Shown: positions 16,516 to 25,569 of the stretch, piece by piece
Layout: every line of letters begins with the position of its first letter
Numbering within the stretch: the first letter of the stretch is position 1
NCBI RefSeq assembly: GCF_900100705.1
Contig: NZ_FNCH01000001.1
Location: 385,163 to 449,162, forward strand
DNA: 64,000 nucleotides
Origin: Pedobacter terrae
GTDB lineage: Bacteria > Bacteroidota > Bacteroidia > Sphingobacteriales > Sphingobacteriaceae
Direction: 5' to 3'
Made by a program: the position numbers and the translations under genes
The notes under the pieces: generated by a model
What the model saw: only the letters and a program-made list of their open reading frames with translations
Told to the model about the DNA's origin: nothing
Databases searched by the model: none

Positions 16516-17817
16516 TCTATTGTGTAAGCTTCTTAGCGCTTCTGTCTTATATTCACTCAAAATTAAAAGCGAAACATTATAGTTACTTCCACCGTAAGAA
16601 ATCATGCGGATCGGAATATGTTTTAAACCTTCTAAAACCCTGCTCGCAAAACCATGTTTCTCTGAACCGAAATCGCCCACTACACATACAATACTGTGGT
16701 TGGTATCTACCTCAACGGTTCCAAAACTTTCCAGTTCTTCGATAATCTGTGGTAAATGCGCTGTTTCATCAATGGTTAACGATACGGCCACCTCGGAGGT
16801 GGTAATCATATCAATTGGTGTTTTATAACGTTCAAAAACCTCAAAAACCCTGCGTAAGAAACCATAAGCAAGCAACATGCGGCTTGATTGGATGCGGATT
16901 GCCGTGATACCATCTTTGGCAGCTATTGATTTAATCCTGCCTTTTTCGCTATCATGGGTAATTAGAGTACCGGCAGCTGAAGGTTCCATTGTATTTAATA
17001 AACGAACCGGAATTTTATACTTTTGGGCAGGGAAAACAGACTGCGGATGCAAAATCTTTGCGCCAAAGTAAGCCAGCTCCGCTGCTTCATCAAATGATAA
17101 CTGGGCGATTGGTTTGGTACCTTTAACAATGCGCGGATCGTTGTTGTGCATGCCGTCGATATCTGTCCAGATCTGAACTTCTTCAGCCAGAATTGCGGCG
17201 CCTAACAGTGATGCGGTATAGTCACTTCCGCCACGACGTAGGTTATCTACTTCGCCAAAACTGTTGCGACAGATGTAGCCTTGCGTAATGAATAATTTAT
17301 TGTCTTTATGCTGCTCCAATAACGGCATTAAGTGTTTCGTGGTAAACGGAATATCAGGTTCATTATCTTCATCAGTTTTCATAAAATCCAAAGCAGGTAA
17401 CAATACCGATGGTACGCCAATAGATTTTAAATAAATATGATATAAAGTGGTAGATAGTAACTCACCTTGGGCCAACACTACTTTTTCCTCAATTGAAGTG
17501 AAAATATCATTTGCTAATCCAGCTAAGAAACTGAAATGATAATCAATTACTTCATTACCCTGTTCCTGAAATTCCGCAGCAGGCAATAACTCAACAACAA
17601 AAGTTTTATATTTTTGATATAGATTTTCAACACACTCACTTCCCTTCTGCTTATCTCCAGCTAAAAAATAATTTGCAATTTCTACTAAACTGTTTGTAGT
17701 CCCAGACACGGCTGATAAAACTACAATCTGTTCTTCATTTGGATTAATGATATCCAATAACTTCGTCATGCGCTCAGGACTGCCTACAGAGGTACCCCCA
17801 AATTTTAATATTTTCAT
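16504..17817 (-). CDS. lysC: Aspartate kinase (monofunctional)
   Basis: This 437-residue enzyme catalyses the first step of the aspartate pathway. KFGGTSVGS at residues 5-13 is the ATP/aspartate-binding signature, and GRGGSDYTASLLGAAL-like and WTDIDGMHNNDPRIV segments (about 200-235) complete the kinase domain. The C-terminal part from about residue 295 carries two ACT domains, which suggests allosteric control by lysine or threonine. No homoserine dehydrogenase domain is attached. Together with lysA it supplies diaminopimelate and lysine. An A/T-rich leader of 263 bases separates it from the divergent phosphosugar mutase gene. Confidence 0.92.
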   Translation of the reverse strand: MKILKFGGTSVGSPERMTKLLDIINPNEEQIVVLSAVSGTTNSLVEIANYFLAGDKQKGSECVENLYQKYKTFVVELLPAAEFQEQGNEVIDYHFSFLAGLANDIFTSIEEKVVLAQGELLSTTLYHIYLKSIGVPSVLLPALDFMKTDEDNEPDIPFTTKHLMPLLEQHKDNKLFITQGYICRNSFGEVDNLRRGGSDYTASLLGAAILAEEVQIWTDIDGMHNNDPRIVKGTKPIAQLSFDEAAELAYFGAKILHPQSVFPAQKYKIPVRLLNTMEPSAAGTLITHDSEKGRIKSIAAKDGITAIRIQSSRMLLAYGFLRRVFEVFERYKTPIDMITTSEVAVSLTIDETAHLPQIIEELESFGTVEVDTNHSIVCVVGDFGSEKHGFASRVLEGLKHIPIRMISYGGSNYNVSLLILSEYKTEALRSLHNRLFE

Positions 17818-18080
17818 CTGTTTATAAATTGTTTTTACCTATAATTAAAGGACAGCAACCTAATTGTTTTTGCAACTATTTTAAAAAAGTTACAATCGCC
17901 TCACATTAATACTGGATTTTCTTTATTATTGTATCGGGGCGTGAAATTAAGCAAAAGCAGCTTAAAAGCAACACCCTCAACAAAATAAAATTTGGATGAG
18001 TTGAAATAAATGAGTTTCAACGAAACATCATTCAATAAAATTTGTTCAACACCAGATATTAAATTAAAAATAAAAGTTCA

Positions 18081-19817
18081 ATGCAAGCAATTGACCAATC
18101 AACGCAAGCCACAATTAATCAGTGGTTAAGTGGGAATTATGACGAAAATACCAAGGCAGAAATTCAGGCCCTTGTAGATAAAGATGCAACTACCGAGTTA
18201 ACGGATGCATTTTATAGAAGTTTAGAGTTCGGAACAGGCGGTTTACGCGGCATTATGGGTGCAGGTTCTAACCGTATAAATAAATATACCATCGGAACGG
18301 CTACCCAGGGCTTGGCCAACTACTTAAATAACAAATATCCGAATGAGAAAATTAAAGTGGCCATTGCACATGATAGCCGCAACAACTCTGATTATTTTGC
18401 AAAAATTACTGCAGATGTGTTCTCAGCAAATGGCATATATGTATACTTTTTTTCTGCATTAAGACCAACACCAGAGCTTTCTTTCGCTGTGCGCCATTTC
18501 GGCTGCAAAAGTGGAGTAATGTTAACCGCTTCGCATAACCCTAAAGAATATAACGGTTATAAAGCTTACGGTGCTGATGGTGGCCAGTTCACCTCTCCAG
18601 ATGATAAGTTGGTTATTGATGAGGTAAATAAAATTAAAAGCATAGATGAAGTAAAATTCGACCGTATTGATGCCAATATTCAACTGATTGGCGAAGAGGT
18701 TGATAAATTGTATTTAGATGGTATTACTGCACTTTCAATCTCTCCCGAAGCAATCAAAAGGCAGCATGATCTAAAAATTGTGTACTCTCCTATTCACGGA
18801 ACAGGCATTACATTAGTTCCAAAAGCTTTAGCGCAGTTTGGTTTTACAAATGTTACCATTGTTGAAGAGCAAAGTACACCAGATGGCAATTTCCCAACGG
18901 TGGTGTATCCTAACCCTGAGGAAAAAGATGCATTAACCTTGGCAATGAACAAAGCAAAGGAAATTGATGCTGATTTAGTTTTAGCAACCGATCCTGATGC
19001 TGACCGCGTGGGTATCGCTGTAAAGGATAATGATGGCGAATGGGTATTGCTTAATGGTAACCAAACGGGTAGTCTGTTAATTAATTACTTACTATCAGCC
19101 TGGCAAGACAGTGGTAAGTTAGATGGTAATCAGTTTATTGTAAAAACCATTGTAACCTCGAACCTGATCGAAGAAATTGCCAAAAAGAAAAATGTAGAAT
19201 ACTACAATACCTTAACCGGATTTAAATACATTGGTCAATTAATGACCGAATTGGAAGGTAAGAAATACTTTATTGGCGGTGGTGAAGAGAGCTACGGTTA
19301 CCTGATCGGTGATTTGGTACGCGATAAAGATGCGGTAGTTTCTGCGGCTTTTATCTCTGAAATGACGGCATACTATAAAGATAAAGGCGCTAGTTTATAC
19401 AATGCCCTATTGGATATGTATGTAGAATATGGCCTTTATAAAGAAGATCTGGTTTCGCTGACCAAAAAAGGTAAATCAGGTGCCGAAGAAATCAAAGCCA
19501 TGATGGTTAAATTTAGAGAAAATCCTCCTGCAACATTGGGCGGCTCTAAAGTATCGGTATTAAAAGATTACGAATTAGGACAGGAAACAGATTTGGCAAC
19601 TGGAAAAGTAACCAAACTGGATTATCCTACTTCAGATGTGTTACAGTTTATTACCGAAGATGGTAGCATTGTTTCTGCACGCCCTAGTGGTACTGAGCCT
19701 AAGATTAAATTCTATTGCAGCGTAAATGCACCTTTAGCAGATAAAAAAGATTTTGATTCTGTTAATAAGCAATTAGAAGAAAAAATCAAAACAGTTATGG
19801 CTGATTTACAGGCATAA
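18081..19817 (+). CDS. Phosphoglucomutase/phosphomannomutase family phosphosugar mutase
   Basis: This 578-residue alpha-D-phosphohexomutase has all four signature loops. TASHNPKEYNGYKAYG holds the catalytic serine near residue 150, DPDADRVG binds the metal, GGGEESYGY contacts the sugar, and RPSGTEPKIKFY near the C-terminus binds phosphate. The length and the FGTGGLRGIMG start fit the PGM2-like branch, which interconverts glucose 1- and 6-phosphate. It is cytoplasmic and stands alone on the plus strand. Confidence 0.93.
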   Translation: MQAIDQSTQATINQWLSGNYDENTKAEIQALVDKDATTELTDAFYRSLEFGTGGLRGIMGAGSNRINKYTIGTATQGLANYLNNKYPNEKIKVAIAHDSRNNSDYFAKITADVFSANGIYVYFFSALRPTPELSFAVRHFGCKSGVMLTASHNPKEYNGYKAYGADGGQFTSPDDKLVIDEVNKIKSIDEVKFDRIDANIQLIGEEVDKLYLDGITALSISPEAIKRQHDLKIVYSPIHGTGITLVPKALAQFGFTNVTIVEEQSTPDGNFPTVVYPNPEEKDALTLAMNKAKEIDADLVLATDPDADRVGIAVKDNDGEWVLLNGNQTGSLLINYLLSAWQDSGKLDGNQFIVKTIVTSNLIEEIAKKKNVEYYNTLTGFKYIGQLMTELEGKKYFIGGGEESYGYLIGDLVRDKDAVVSAAFISEMTAYYKDKGASLYNALLDMYVEYGLYKEDLVSLTKKGKSGAEEIKAMMVKFRENPPATLGGSKVSVLKDYELGQETDLATGKVTKLDYPTSDVLQFITEDGSIVSARPSGTEPKIKFYCSVNAPLADKKDFDSVNKQLEEKIKTVMADLQA

Positions 19818-19904
19818 TTTTAACGATTAATTATATTTGTATTTATCGCCTTAAGCCTGCCGAAACGCCTTTTAAACATTCACAAGAGGTTCTTCGGCAA
19901 GCTA

Positions 19905-19990
19905 CCACTGACAGATCCGCTAGTGCGGTCGTATTCCCGCGCATACGGGAATCTTGATGCAAGCGCTTTAAGATTCCCATCCGATAGCTA
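19905..19990. repeat. Dispersed palindromic (REP-like) repeat
   Basis: The gap after the mutase gene contains nested palindromes: ATTCCCG...CGGGAAT, GGGAATCTT...AAGATTCCC and CCGATAGCTATCCG. The CCGATAGCTATC core recurs near 56139. This fits the dispersed hairpin repeats seen in several other gaps of the window. Confidence 0.6.
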
Positions 19991-20041
19991 TCCGATCAAG
20001 TTGGGACGATTTCTTTTTTAGAGACTTTTTTGAACTTCACT

Positions 20042-20068
20042 GGTCTTAGCATCTTGCTAAGACCTTTT
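20042..20068 (+). terminator. Rho-independent terminator
   Basis: A perfect 10-bp stem, GGTCTTAGCA and TGCTAAGACC, with a 3-base TCT loop is followed by TTTT. It lies about 225 bases after the phosphosugar mutase stop, beyond the palindromic repeat, and probably ends that transcript. Confidence 0.7.
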
Positions 20069-20107
20069 AATTCTTATAGAGGTACGGATTAGTACGGAGG
20101 ATTCCGA

Positions 20108-20854
20108 TCAATCAATTAACTCTTTAACATTTTTCTTAGAAATATAAATAATAGCAGGTTCGTTTTTTTCAGCTGAAGCAAATTTTCCGGTTGTTTTATC
20201 ATATATAGCCCTGGTGGCTGAAACATATAATCGCCCCGCCCCGTCTACATGTATATTGGTAATCTGATTATCAAAAGGAACTGAAAGTATTTTTGAAAAT
20301 CCATTAGTAAATACCTCTATATCACTTTTCAAAACATAACCCGAACCGTTTGCTGGTTCACCTTTAAAAGGTTCTATATTTTCTTTCAGCTTGAATTTAA
20401 TCTGATTATTTAAAGAAACCGTCGCGAATTCCTGCGCTCTTTGTTCAGAGACATTATATTGACTACATCTTTTCCAGGTAAAACCTTTGTCTAGTGTAAA
20501 AAACTGGCTAAATGTAGCAAGCAATTGATTGTCTTTGTTTTTAAGACTATTGGCCTCTAGTGCAAAAATTGTATCTCTAACTGATAAAAATCCATAAATA
20601 GGCTGATGATTAATTTTTGTTTTCTTCCATGTCTTAGCCTTATCGGTAGTTTGATAAATCTCGGTAAGGGTAGATACCATTAAAGTATCATCAATGTTGC
20701 CGTAAATGGCATGAGCCTCTTTCCCGTTGGCAATTTCGACCCTGGTCCAGTTTGGATCGTTAAAAGTTGGTGGTGCCACAGGAAGTTCCTTTTTGGCGCA
20801 AGATGATAATACTATCATTAACGCGATAGTTTTAAATAATTTCATAGGTTTCAT
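20108..20854 (-). CDS. Lipoprotein with BNR-like repeats
   Basis: From the chosen start MKPMKLFK, this 248-residue protein has a lipoprotein signal peptide with lipobox IVLSSC. An upstream ATG at 20869 adds five residues and cannot be excluded. Two BNR/sialidase-type Asp-box-like motifs are visible, TTDKAKTWKK and TLDKGFTWKR, and a weaker strand set follows, which suggests a small or partial beta-propeller. No catalytic residues can be assigned. It is convergent with the phosphosugar mutase gene and not part of an obvious operon. Confidence 0.65.
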   Translation of the reverse strand: MKPMKLFKTIALMIVLSSCAKKELPVAPPTFNDPNWTRVEIANGKEAHAIYGNIDDTLMVSTLTEIYQTTDKAKTWKKTKINHQPIYGFLSVRDTIFALEANSLKNKDNQLLATFSQFFTLDKGFTWKRCSQYNVSEQRAQEFATVSLNNQIKFKLKENIEPFKGEPANGSGYVLKSDIEVFTNGFSKILSVPFDNQITNIHVDGAGRLYVSATRAIYDKTTGKFASAEKNEPAIIYISKKNVKELID

Positions 20855-21098
20855 TTTTGTGTACGGCAAGATAACTTAAATTACTTTTAAACTAAACAAT
20901 GGCTACGATCATCAAGGAGTTTTTCAAGTTTTTGCTCAACTGATTACTAAATCAGCGCTAAGATGATTGAGGAGTTTTCCATTCCTTCCATAAATTTTTG
21001 GACAAAGAATGAGATAAATCATGATAATATATTTTATGCGTTTAAATCCCAATAAAAATAGATTGCTTATATATTTACAAGTTCAAAAAGTTAGAATC

Positions 21099-21308
21099 AT
21101 GACAGCAATAATTTTGAAAAACAATATAGAGCAACGCAAAATTGATGCGTTATTAGACTTTTTAAAGTCATGGGATATCGATGCAGAATTAAAAACTACT
21201 GATAAATTGGAACCATCCGATGCAGCGGAGTTTTCGTTATCTCAAGGCATTTGGAGTGATTATGATGTTAACTCGGAAGAACTTAGAGATCAAGCCTGGA
21301 AAAGATAA
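21099..21308 (+). CDS. Antitoxin-like protein of a PIN-toxin pair
   Basis: This 69-residue protein begins MTAIILKNNIEQRKIDALLDFLKSW; an in-frame ATG at 21021 adds a tail that does not look conserved, so 21099 was chosen. The C-terminal stretch WSDYDVNSEELRDQAWKR is typical of small antitoxins that wrap around PIN toxins. Its stop overlaps the toxin start as TAATG. This layout, with a small antitoxin directly before a PIN gene, is the basis for the call. Confidence 0.7.
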   Translation: MTAIILKNNIEQRKIDALLDFLKSWDIDAELKTTDKLEPSDAAEFSLSQGIWSDYDVNSEELRDQAWKR

Positions 21309-21693
21309 TGGCTCTTTTTGATACAAATATCTTTATTGAAATTTATAAAGGAAATTTTAGTGTTATCGAAACTGTAAAGAGCATTGGCCAAAACTGCATT
21401 GCAGTTTCAGATGTTACCTGTGGAGAATTACTATATGGAGCAAGAAACAGAAAGGAATAAGTTTAATCAGAAAAGATATAGATAGTTTGGTGGTTCTGCC
21501 CATTTCTTCTCCAATATCAAAACAAGCAGTAAAATTAATAGAGCAATTTTCTTTATCACACAATCTTAATCTGCCAGATGCGCTAACTGCATCTACCGCA
21601 ATGTTTCATGATTTAGAGCTTTACACATTAAATCTCAAAGACTTTAAATTCATTGAAAATATTACCTTATATCAGGTAAAACCTCACCTATAA
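21308..21693 (+). pseudogene. VapC-like PIN-domain toxin, frameshifted
   Basis: The frame from ATG 21308 encodes MALFDTNIFIEIYKGN with the first acidic PIN residue at Asp5, then SDVTCGELLYGARNRKE, and stops at 21460. The sequence continues in another frame as GISLIRKDIDSLVVLPISS and on through LPDALTAS (third acidic site) to 21693. Restoring one A in the AGAAAGG run near 21450-21453 would join both parts into a normal protein of about 128 residues. The toxin is probably inactive, unless the shift is a sequencing error or is bypassed by frameshifting. Confidence 0.75.
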
Positions 21694-21722
21694 TATTAAA
21701 ATCAGTCACTTTTTTATTTTTC

Positions 21723-21753
21723 TTTGCTGCAATCAATTTCTTTAATACTTTTG
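21723..21753 (+). promoter_or_regulatory. Bacteroidota-type promoter
   Basis: TTTG at 21723-21726 and TACTTTTG at 21746-21753, with 19 bases between them, match the -33 TTTG and -7 TAnnTTTG consensus of the phylum exactly. Transcription would begin about 21760, a few bases before the ATG at 21766. It probably drives the copper/respiration gene set. Confidence 0.7.
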
Positions 21754-21765
21754 CAGCGCAATACC

Positions 21766-22137
21766 ATGTTCAAAAAAATCTTAATATATCTGATCATTAC
21801 ATGCACTGTTAGCAACGGTTTCATGCAGCTGGTGATTTATTCAGGTTATCAAATGAACAAAGAATATATTACCAGTGTATTTTGTATAAACAAAGCACAT
21901 CCTGAACTGCATTGTGATGGACAGTGTTTCCTGGCTAAAAAGCTGAAAGATTTAGACGGTAAAAACAAACAGGTACAAGAAAACCTGAAAAGAGTTGTAG
22001 AAGCTGAGCCTCAGTTTCAAACAATAGCAATAAATCACTATCTCCCTTATTTCTTCATCACTTCAGAAAGTCTTTATATCGAAAAACCGGTTAAAGATCT
22101 TTCCATTTCTATTTTTCATCCACCGAAAACGGTTTAA
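21766..22137 (+). CDS. Small secreted or membrane-anchored CxGxC protein
   Basis: From MFKKILIYLIIT this is a 123-residue protein with one N-terminal hydrophobic segment (about residues 4-28). A cysteine set follows: FCINKAHPELHCDGQCFLAKKL, with C-x(10)-C-x3-C spacing. An upstream TTG-type extension is ruled out by the promoter found just before 21766. The segment is predicted to lie outside the cytoplasm and could bind metal or form disulfides. The gene sits at the head of the copper-related run (MbnP, MbnH, SCO, YHS). I know no function for the family. Confidence 0.6.
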   Translation: MFKKILIYLIITCTVSNGFMQLVIYSGYQMNKEYITSVFCINKAHPELHCDGQCFLAKKLKDLDGKNKQVQENLKRVVEAEPQFQTIAINHYLPYFFITSESLYIEKPVKDLSISIFHPPKTV

Positions 22138-22219
22138 GTAAATTCTTTTGTTTTTACGTGTTGGTATCGATCTCGTACAGTTTTAAGTATTACATCCTGA
22201 GCGAAGCCAAACCTTAAAA

Positions 22220-22335
22220 CCCGTAAAAACAGTCATCATTTCTGATGAAGTGTGGTCGTGAATTTCCGGGATAACTATCTAATGGTATAGATTCCGCGAC
22301 TACATTATTTTCCGTTCGAAATGACGACCTGGCCC
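22220..22335. repeat. Dispersed repeat in the gap before the MbnP gene
   Basis: The 239-base gap holds a sequence running from AGTCATCATTTCTGA to CGAAATGACGACC. Its ends are roughly complementary, as in the CGTCAT...ATGACG repeats common between genes in this phylum and seen at 26758 and 62985. Apart from this, the gap shows nothing. Confidence 0.5.
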
Positions 22336-22376
22336 AGGCTAACACAAATTATTTTCACTTATCCAATTTTCTAAAA

Positions 22377-23147
22377 ATGAAATTATCACCATACTTTTTG
22401 GCATTGTTATGCCCTATAATCCTATTATCTTCCTGCAAAAAAGACAGCAATGAGGTTACTGCAGATGCTAAATCTACATTCTCAATCGAGTTTGAAAATC
22501 AGGTAAACGGAAGTCCGTTAGTTTTAAATACCACTACGTACCAAAATGCCAAAGGCGAAGATTTTAAAATCAACGTATTTAAATATTATGTAAGTAATAT
22601 CAAATTAAGCAAAGCCGACGGAACGACTTATCTTATACCTGAAAGCTATTTTTTAATCGATGCTTCAAAAGCAGAATCAACAAACATTACTTTGAAAGAT
22701 GTACCTGTTGGAGATTATACCAAAATCGAATATACTATTGGAGTAGATTATGCCCGTAATTTTGCTGGTGCCCAAACAGGAGCTTTGGATCCAATAAATG
22801 GCATGTTCTGGACATGGAACAGCGGCTATATTTTTGTTAAATTGGAAGGAACGTCGCCACAATCGCCGGCAACGGGAAATACACTTACTTTTCACATTGG
22901 GGGTGTTACCGATCCAAACAATACGATCAAAACATTTGCTACCGAGATTAATGCCGCAAATCCACTTCGTGTACGTACAGATGGCAAACCAAACATGCAC
23001 TTTATTGTGAATGCTGCCGCGTTATTTACAGGTAAAACAGATATTAGTTTCTCGACCTTGTATTTCACTATGGGGGGAGCAAATTCAGTAATTGTGGCCA
23101 ATAACTATGCGAATGGCCTATTTCGTTTAGATCACATTCACAATTAA
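22377..23147 (+). CDS. mbnP: MbnP-family copper-binding lipoprotein
   Basis: This 256-residue lipoprotein has lipobox LLSSC. The block INVFKYYVSNIKLSKADG, the VPVGDYTKIEYTIGVD segment and the NGMFWTWNSGYIFVKLEG motif (about residues 140-157) match the MbnP family. In studied MbnP proteins a tryptophan is oxidised to kynurenine by the partner diheme enzyme MbnH and the product binds Cu(I); the WTW motif offers candidate tryptophans. The MbnH gene follows with a one-base TAATG overlap. No methanobactin genes are seen, as is usual for such pairs outside methanotrophs. Confidence 0.85.
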   Translation: MKLSPYFLALLCPIILLSSCKKDSNEVTADAKSTFSIEFENQVNGSPLVLNTTTYQNAKGEDFKINVFKYYVSNIKLSKADGTTYLIPESYFLIDASKAESTNITLKDVPVGDYTKIEYTIGVDYARNFAGAQTGALDPINGMFWTWNSGYIFVKLEGTSPQSPATGNTLTFHIGGVTDPNNTIKTFATEINAANPLRVRTDGKPNMHFIVNAAALFTGKTDISFSTLYFTMGGANSVIVANNYANGLFRLDHIHN

Positions 23148-24184
23148 TGTTAAGGAAAATAACTGTCTTCGCAATGCTTCTGTTAAGCATTGCGTTGATG
23201 TATGCCTGTAGTAAGAGCGAGGATGAGGTAACGCCGGAAGAAGAGAAAATTGCTTTTTCGGTTCCTTCCAACTTTCCAGCTCCGGCATATAATTTTGAAG
23301 ACAATAAATTAAGTAACGCAGGATTTGCACTGGGTAAAAAATTATTTTATGATGCCAGATTATCTGCAGATAAGAGCGTTTCCTGTGGAAGTTGCCATCA
23401 GCAATTTGCAGCCTTCACTCAACTTGATCATAAGGTAAGCCATGGTGTAAACAACTGTCAGGGAAAGCGTAATACCCCGCCCCTTTTTAATCTGGCCTGG
23501 CAAAAAGCATTCTTTTGGGATGGTGGTGTGAAAAACATCGAAACCTCTCCTTTGAATGCCATTACAGACGCCTGCGAAATGGGCACGGATATCCAGACCA
23601 TCGTTGCATTGCTAAAAAATACGGCGCCATATCCTGATTTATTTAAACAGGCTTTCGGTTCAACAGAAATCAACTCACAGCTCATTTTGAAGTCGATTGC
23701 CCAGTTTACAGCGGTGTTGGTTTCTGGTAATTCAAAGTATGATCAAGTAATCCGTAAAGAGGCTGGCGCTTCATTTACAGCTTCGGAACTTGCTGGTTAC
23801 AATTTGTTCAAAGAAAAATGTACTTCCTGTCATGCAGAGCCGTTTTTTACTGATTTTTCTTACCGAAGTAATGGGTTGGATTTGATGAGTGCAGATGAAG
23901 GACGTTCACACATTACAGGCTTAGCTTCAGATTTTGGAAAGTTTCGCGTACCTACTTTGCGCAACATCGAATATACCAGTCCATATATGCATGATGGCCG
24001 TTTTTACAGTTTGGATGAGGTATTGGAGCACTACAATTCTGGCGTTAACGCATCTACCAATCTCGACACCCAATTGAAAAATGGCATTCCGCTAAGCACT
24101 ACAGAAAAAGAGCAGATTAAAGCATTTTTAAAAACATTAACAGACAATGAATTTATCAAAAATAAATTATTCGCTGAGTCGTAA
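23147..24184 (+). CDS. mbnH: MbnH-like diheme peroxidase (MauG/CcpA family)
   Basis: This 345-residue lipoprotein has lipobox LMYAC and two c-type heme sites, CGSCH at residues 80-84 and CTSCH at 225-229. KKLFYDARLSADKSVSC and RNTPPLFNLAWQKAFFWDGG are conserved in the cytochrome c peroxidase/MauG family. The gene overlaps the MbnP gene, and this pairing supports a role in modifying MbnP rather than in plain peroxide removal. It acts in the periplasm. Its end overlaps the next gene by 38 bases. Confidence 0.87.
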   Translation: MLRKITVFAMLLLSIALMYACSKSEDEVTPEEEKIAFSVPSNFPAPAYNFEDNKLSNAGFALGKKLFYDARLSADKSVSCGSCHQQFAAFTQLDHKVSHGVNNCQGKRNTPPLFNLAWQKAFFWDGGVKNIETSPLNAITDACEMGTDIQTIVALLKNTAPYPDLFKQAFGSTEINSQLILKSIAQFTAVLVSGNSKYDQVIRKEAGASFTASELAGYNLFKEKCTSCHAEPFFTDFSYRSNGLDLMSADEGRSHITGLASDFGKFRVPTLRNIEYTSPYMHDGRFYSLDEVLEHYNSGVNASTNLDTQLKNGIPLSTTEKEQIKAFLKTLTDNEFIKNKLFAES

Positions 24185-25124
24185 ATTATTAATTATAATT
24201 TTAGTACTCACCAGCAGCCAGGTAATTGCCTGTGATATCTGTGGCTGTTTTATGGGCATTACGCCCTATTATAATCGAAACAGCATCAGCCTTTTATACC
24301 GTTACCGTTCGTTTAATGGTTATGAAGGGCAATCACATTCTCTGTTCCCGAATGGCGGAAATTTCTTTATTCCAGCCCGAAGCCAGGATTCACCCATAAC
24401 AAATCATGCGGGCAATCCCAGTGACTATGAGCTTTATCGCTCGTTAGAGATCAGGGGGAAATATTTCATCAACAGCAAACTGGAAGTTAATGCCATTTTA
24501 CCTTATGTTTCCAACAGTGAGCGTTACAACGGCTATACCTCTTCTATTTCAGGTCTTGGTGATATCAATTTATATGCAGGTTATCATTTGGTGCAGAAAC
24601 TGGAAGATAATTTTAAACAACAGTTAATTGCAGGAGCCGGTATAAAATTACCAACCGGAGAAAATAATTTAAAAAATACGGAAGGCATCCGCTACTCTTC
24701 GCTGATGCAGGCTGGAACCGGTAGTACTGATGGTTTTGTGTATCTGAATTATATGGTTGGATTGGGCAAATTTGGTGCCAGCCTGAACACATCATACAAG
24801 GTAAACGGAACCAATAGTCGCGATGAAGGCATTGCGAACAGTACGACCAGTTTCTTGAATATCTTTTACGTCCAAAGAATTGGTAAGGATGTTCAGATCA
24901 TGCCATCTGCACAGTTTTTTTATGAGTATTCTGGTGGCGAAAAGTATAAAGGCCAAAAAACAGGTGAGCACGTAATGAATAACCTAATGGGTGGTGCAGG
25001 TATTGATGTTTTTTATAAAAATGTGTCGTTAAATGCCGGATTACAAAAGAATATCTGGGAAGCCGAAACCGATCATCCGATGAGTGCAGGCAAAGTATAC
25101 GTTGGAATTTCTTACAATTTTTAA
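24147..25124 (+). CDS. Outer-membrane transporter-like protein with CDICGCFMG motif
   Basis: This 325-residue protein has a signal sequence (residues about 13-28) followed at once by CDICGCFMG. It then shows alternating amphipathic strands such as LEIRGKYFINSKLEVNAILPYV and ends in a C-terminal aromatic strand KVYVGISYNF. This indicates a beta-barrel. The Cys-rich N-terminus could bind a metal. Its position after MbnP/MbnH suggests that it exports or takes up the same metal. The start inside the MbnH gene is the only ATG before the signal sequence. The exact function is not known to me. Confidence 0.7.
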   Translation: MNLSKINYSLSRKLLIIILVLTSSQVIACDICGCFMGITPYYNRNSISLLYRYRSFNGYEGQSHSLFPNGGNFFIPARSQDSPITNHAGNPSDYELYRSLEIRGKYFINSKLEVNAILPYVSNSERYNGYTSSISGLGDINLYAGYHLVQKLEDNFKQQLIAGAGIKLPTGENNLKNTEGIRYSSLMQAGTGSTDGFVYLNYMVGLGKFGASLNTSYKVNGTNSRDEGIANSTTSFLNIFYVQRIGKDVQIMPSAQFFYEYSGGEKYKGQKTGEHVMNNLMGGAGIDVFYKNVSLNAGLQKNIWEAETDHPMSAGKVYVGISYNF

Positions 25125-25134
25125 ATTACAGAAT

Positions 25135-25566
25135 ATGAAAAGATTAAATATGGCAATACTAGGTTTGTTAACCGTTTTTTTTATTGCTTGCAAAACTGAG
25201 CCGGACGCTAAAGCGGTTCGCCAGGAAGTATTAAATATCCACGATAAATTGATGAATGATGGCGAGAAAGTTATCAGGAATAAAATGAAGTTAGATACAC
25301 TTTTGGTTTCAAACCGGATAAAGCTTTCACCGGATTCGGCTGCGTTAAAACAAAAAATTGTTAGCTTAATCACACAATTAAATGCTGCTGATGAAAAAAT
25401 GATGGATTGGATGCATTTCTTTAAAGATGAATTTAAAGGAAAAACCGCACAGGAAGATCTTGACTATTATAAAGCAGAAATGGTAAAAATCAGGGCGGTT
25501 GAAGATAGTTATATCAAAGTAACTAAAGCATCTGATTCATTGATAAGCAAATATAACGTAAAATAA
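25135..25566 (+). CDS. Lipoprotein, predicted coiled coil
   Basis: Starting at MKRLNMAILGLL, this 143-residue lipoprotein has lipobox FIAC. The remainder is helical and charged, with heptad-like patterns (VRQEVLNIHDKLMNDGEKVIRNKMKLDTLL and similar), so a periplasmic coiled coil is likely. An in-frame ATG at 25084 lies inside the preceding gene and would displace the signal peptide. It starts 10 bases after the barrel gene and is probably co-transcribed. Methionines and histidines near the middle could bind copper, which is speculative. Confidence 0.65.
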   Translation: MKRLNMAILGLLTVFFIACKTEPDAKAVRQEVLNIHDKLMNDGEKVIRNKMKLDTLLVSNRIKLSPDSAALKQKIVSLITQLNAADEKMMDWMHFFKDEFKGKTAQEDLDYYKAEMVKIRAVEDSYIKVTKASDSLISKYNVK

Positions 25567-25569
25567 AAA

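Noticed and set aside
22677..23000. Minus-strand frame rich in Cys and Trp
   Set aside because: It lies antisense to the MbnP gene, whose plus-strand motifs and signal peptide are clear.
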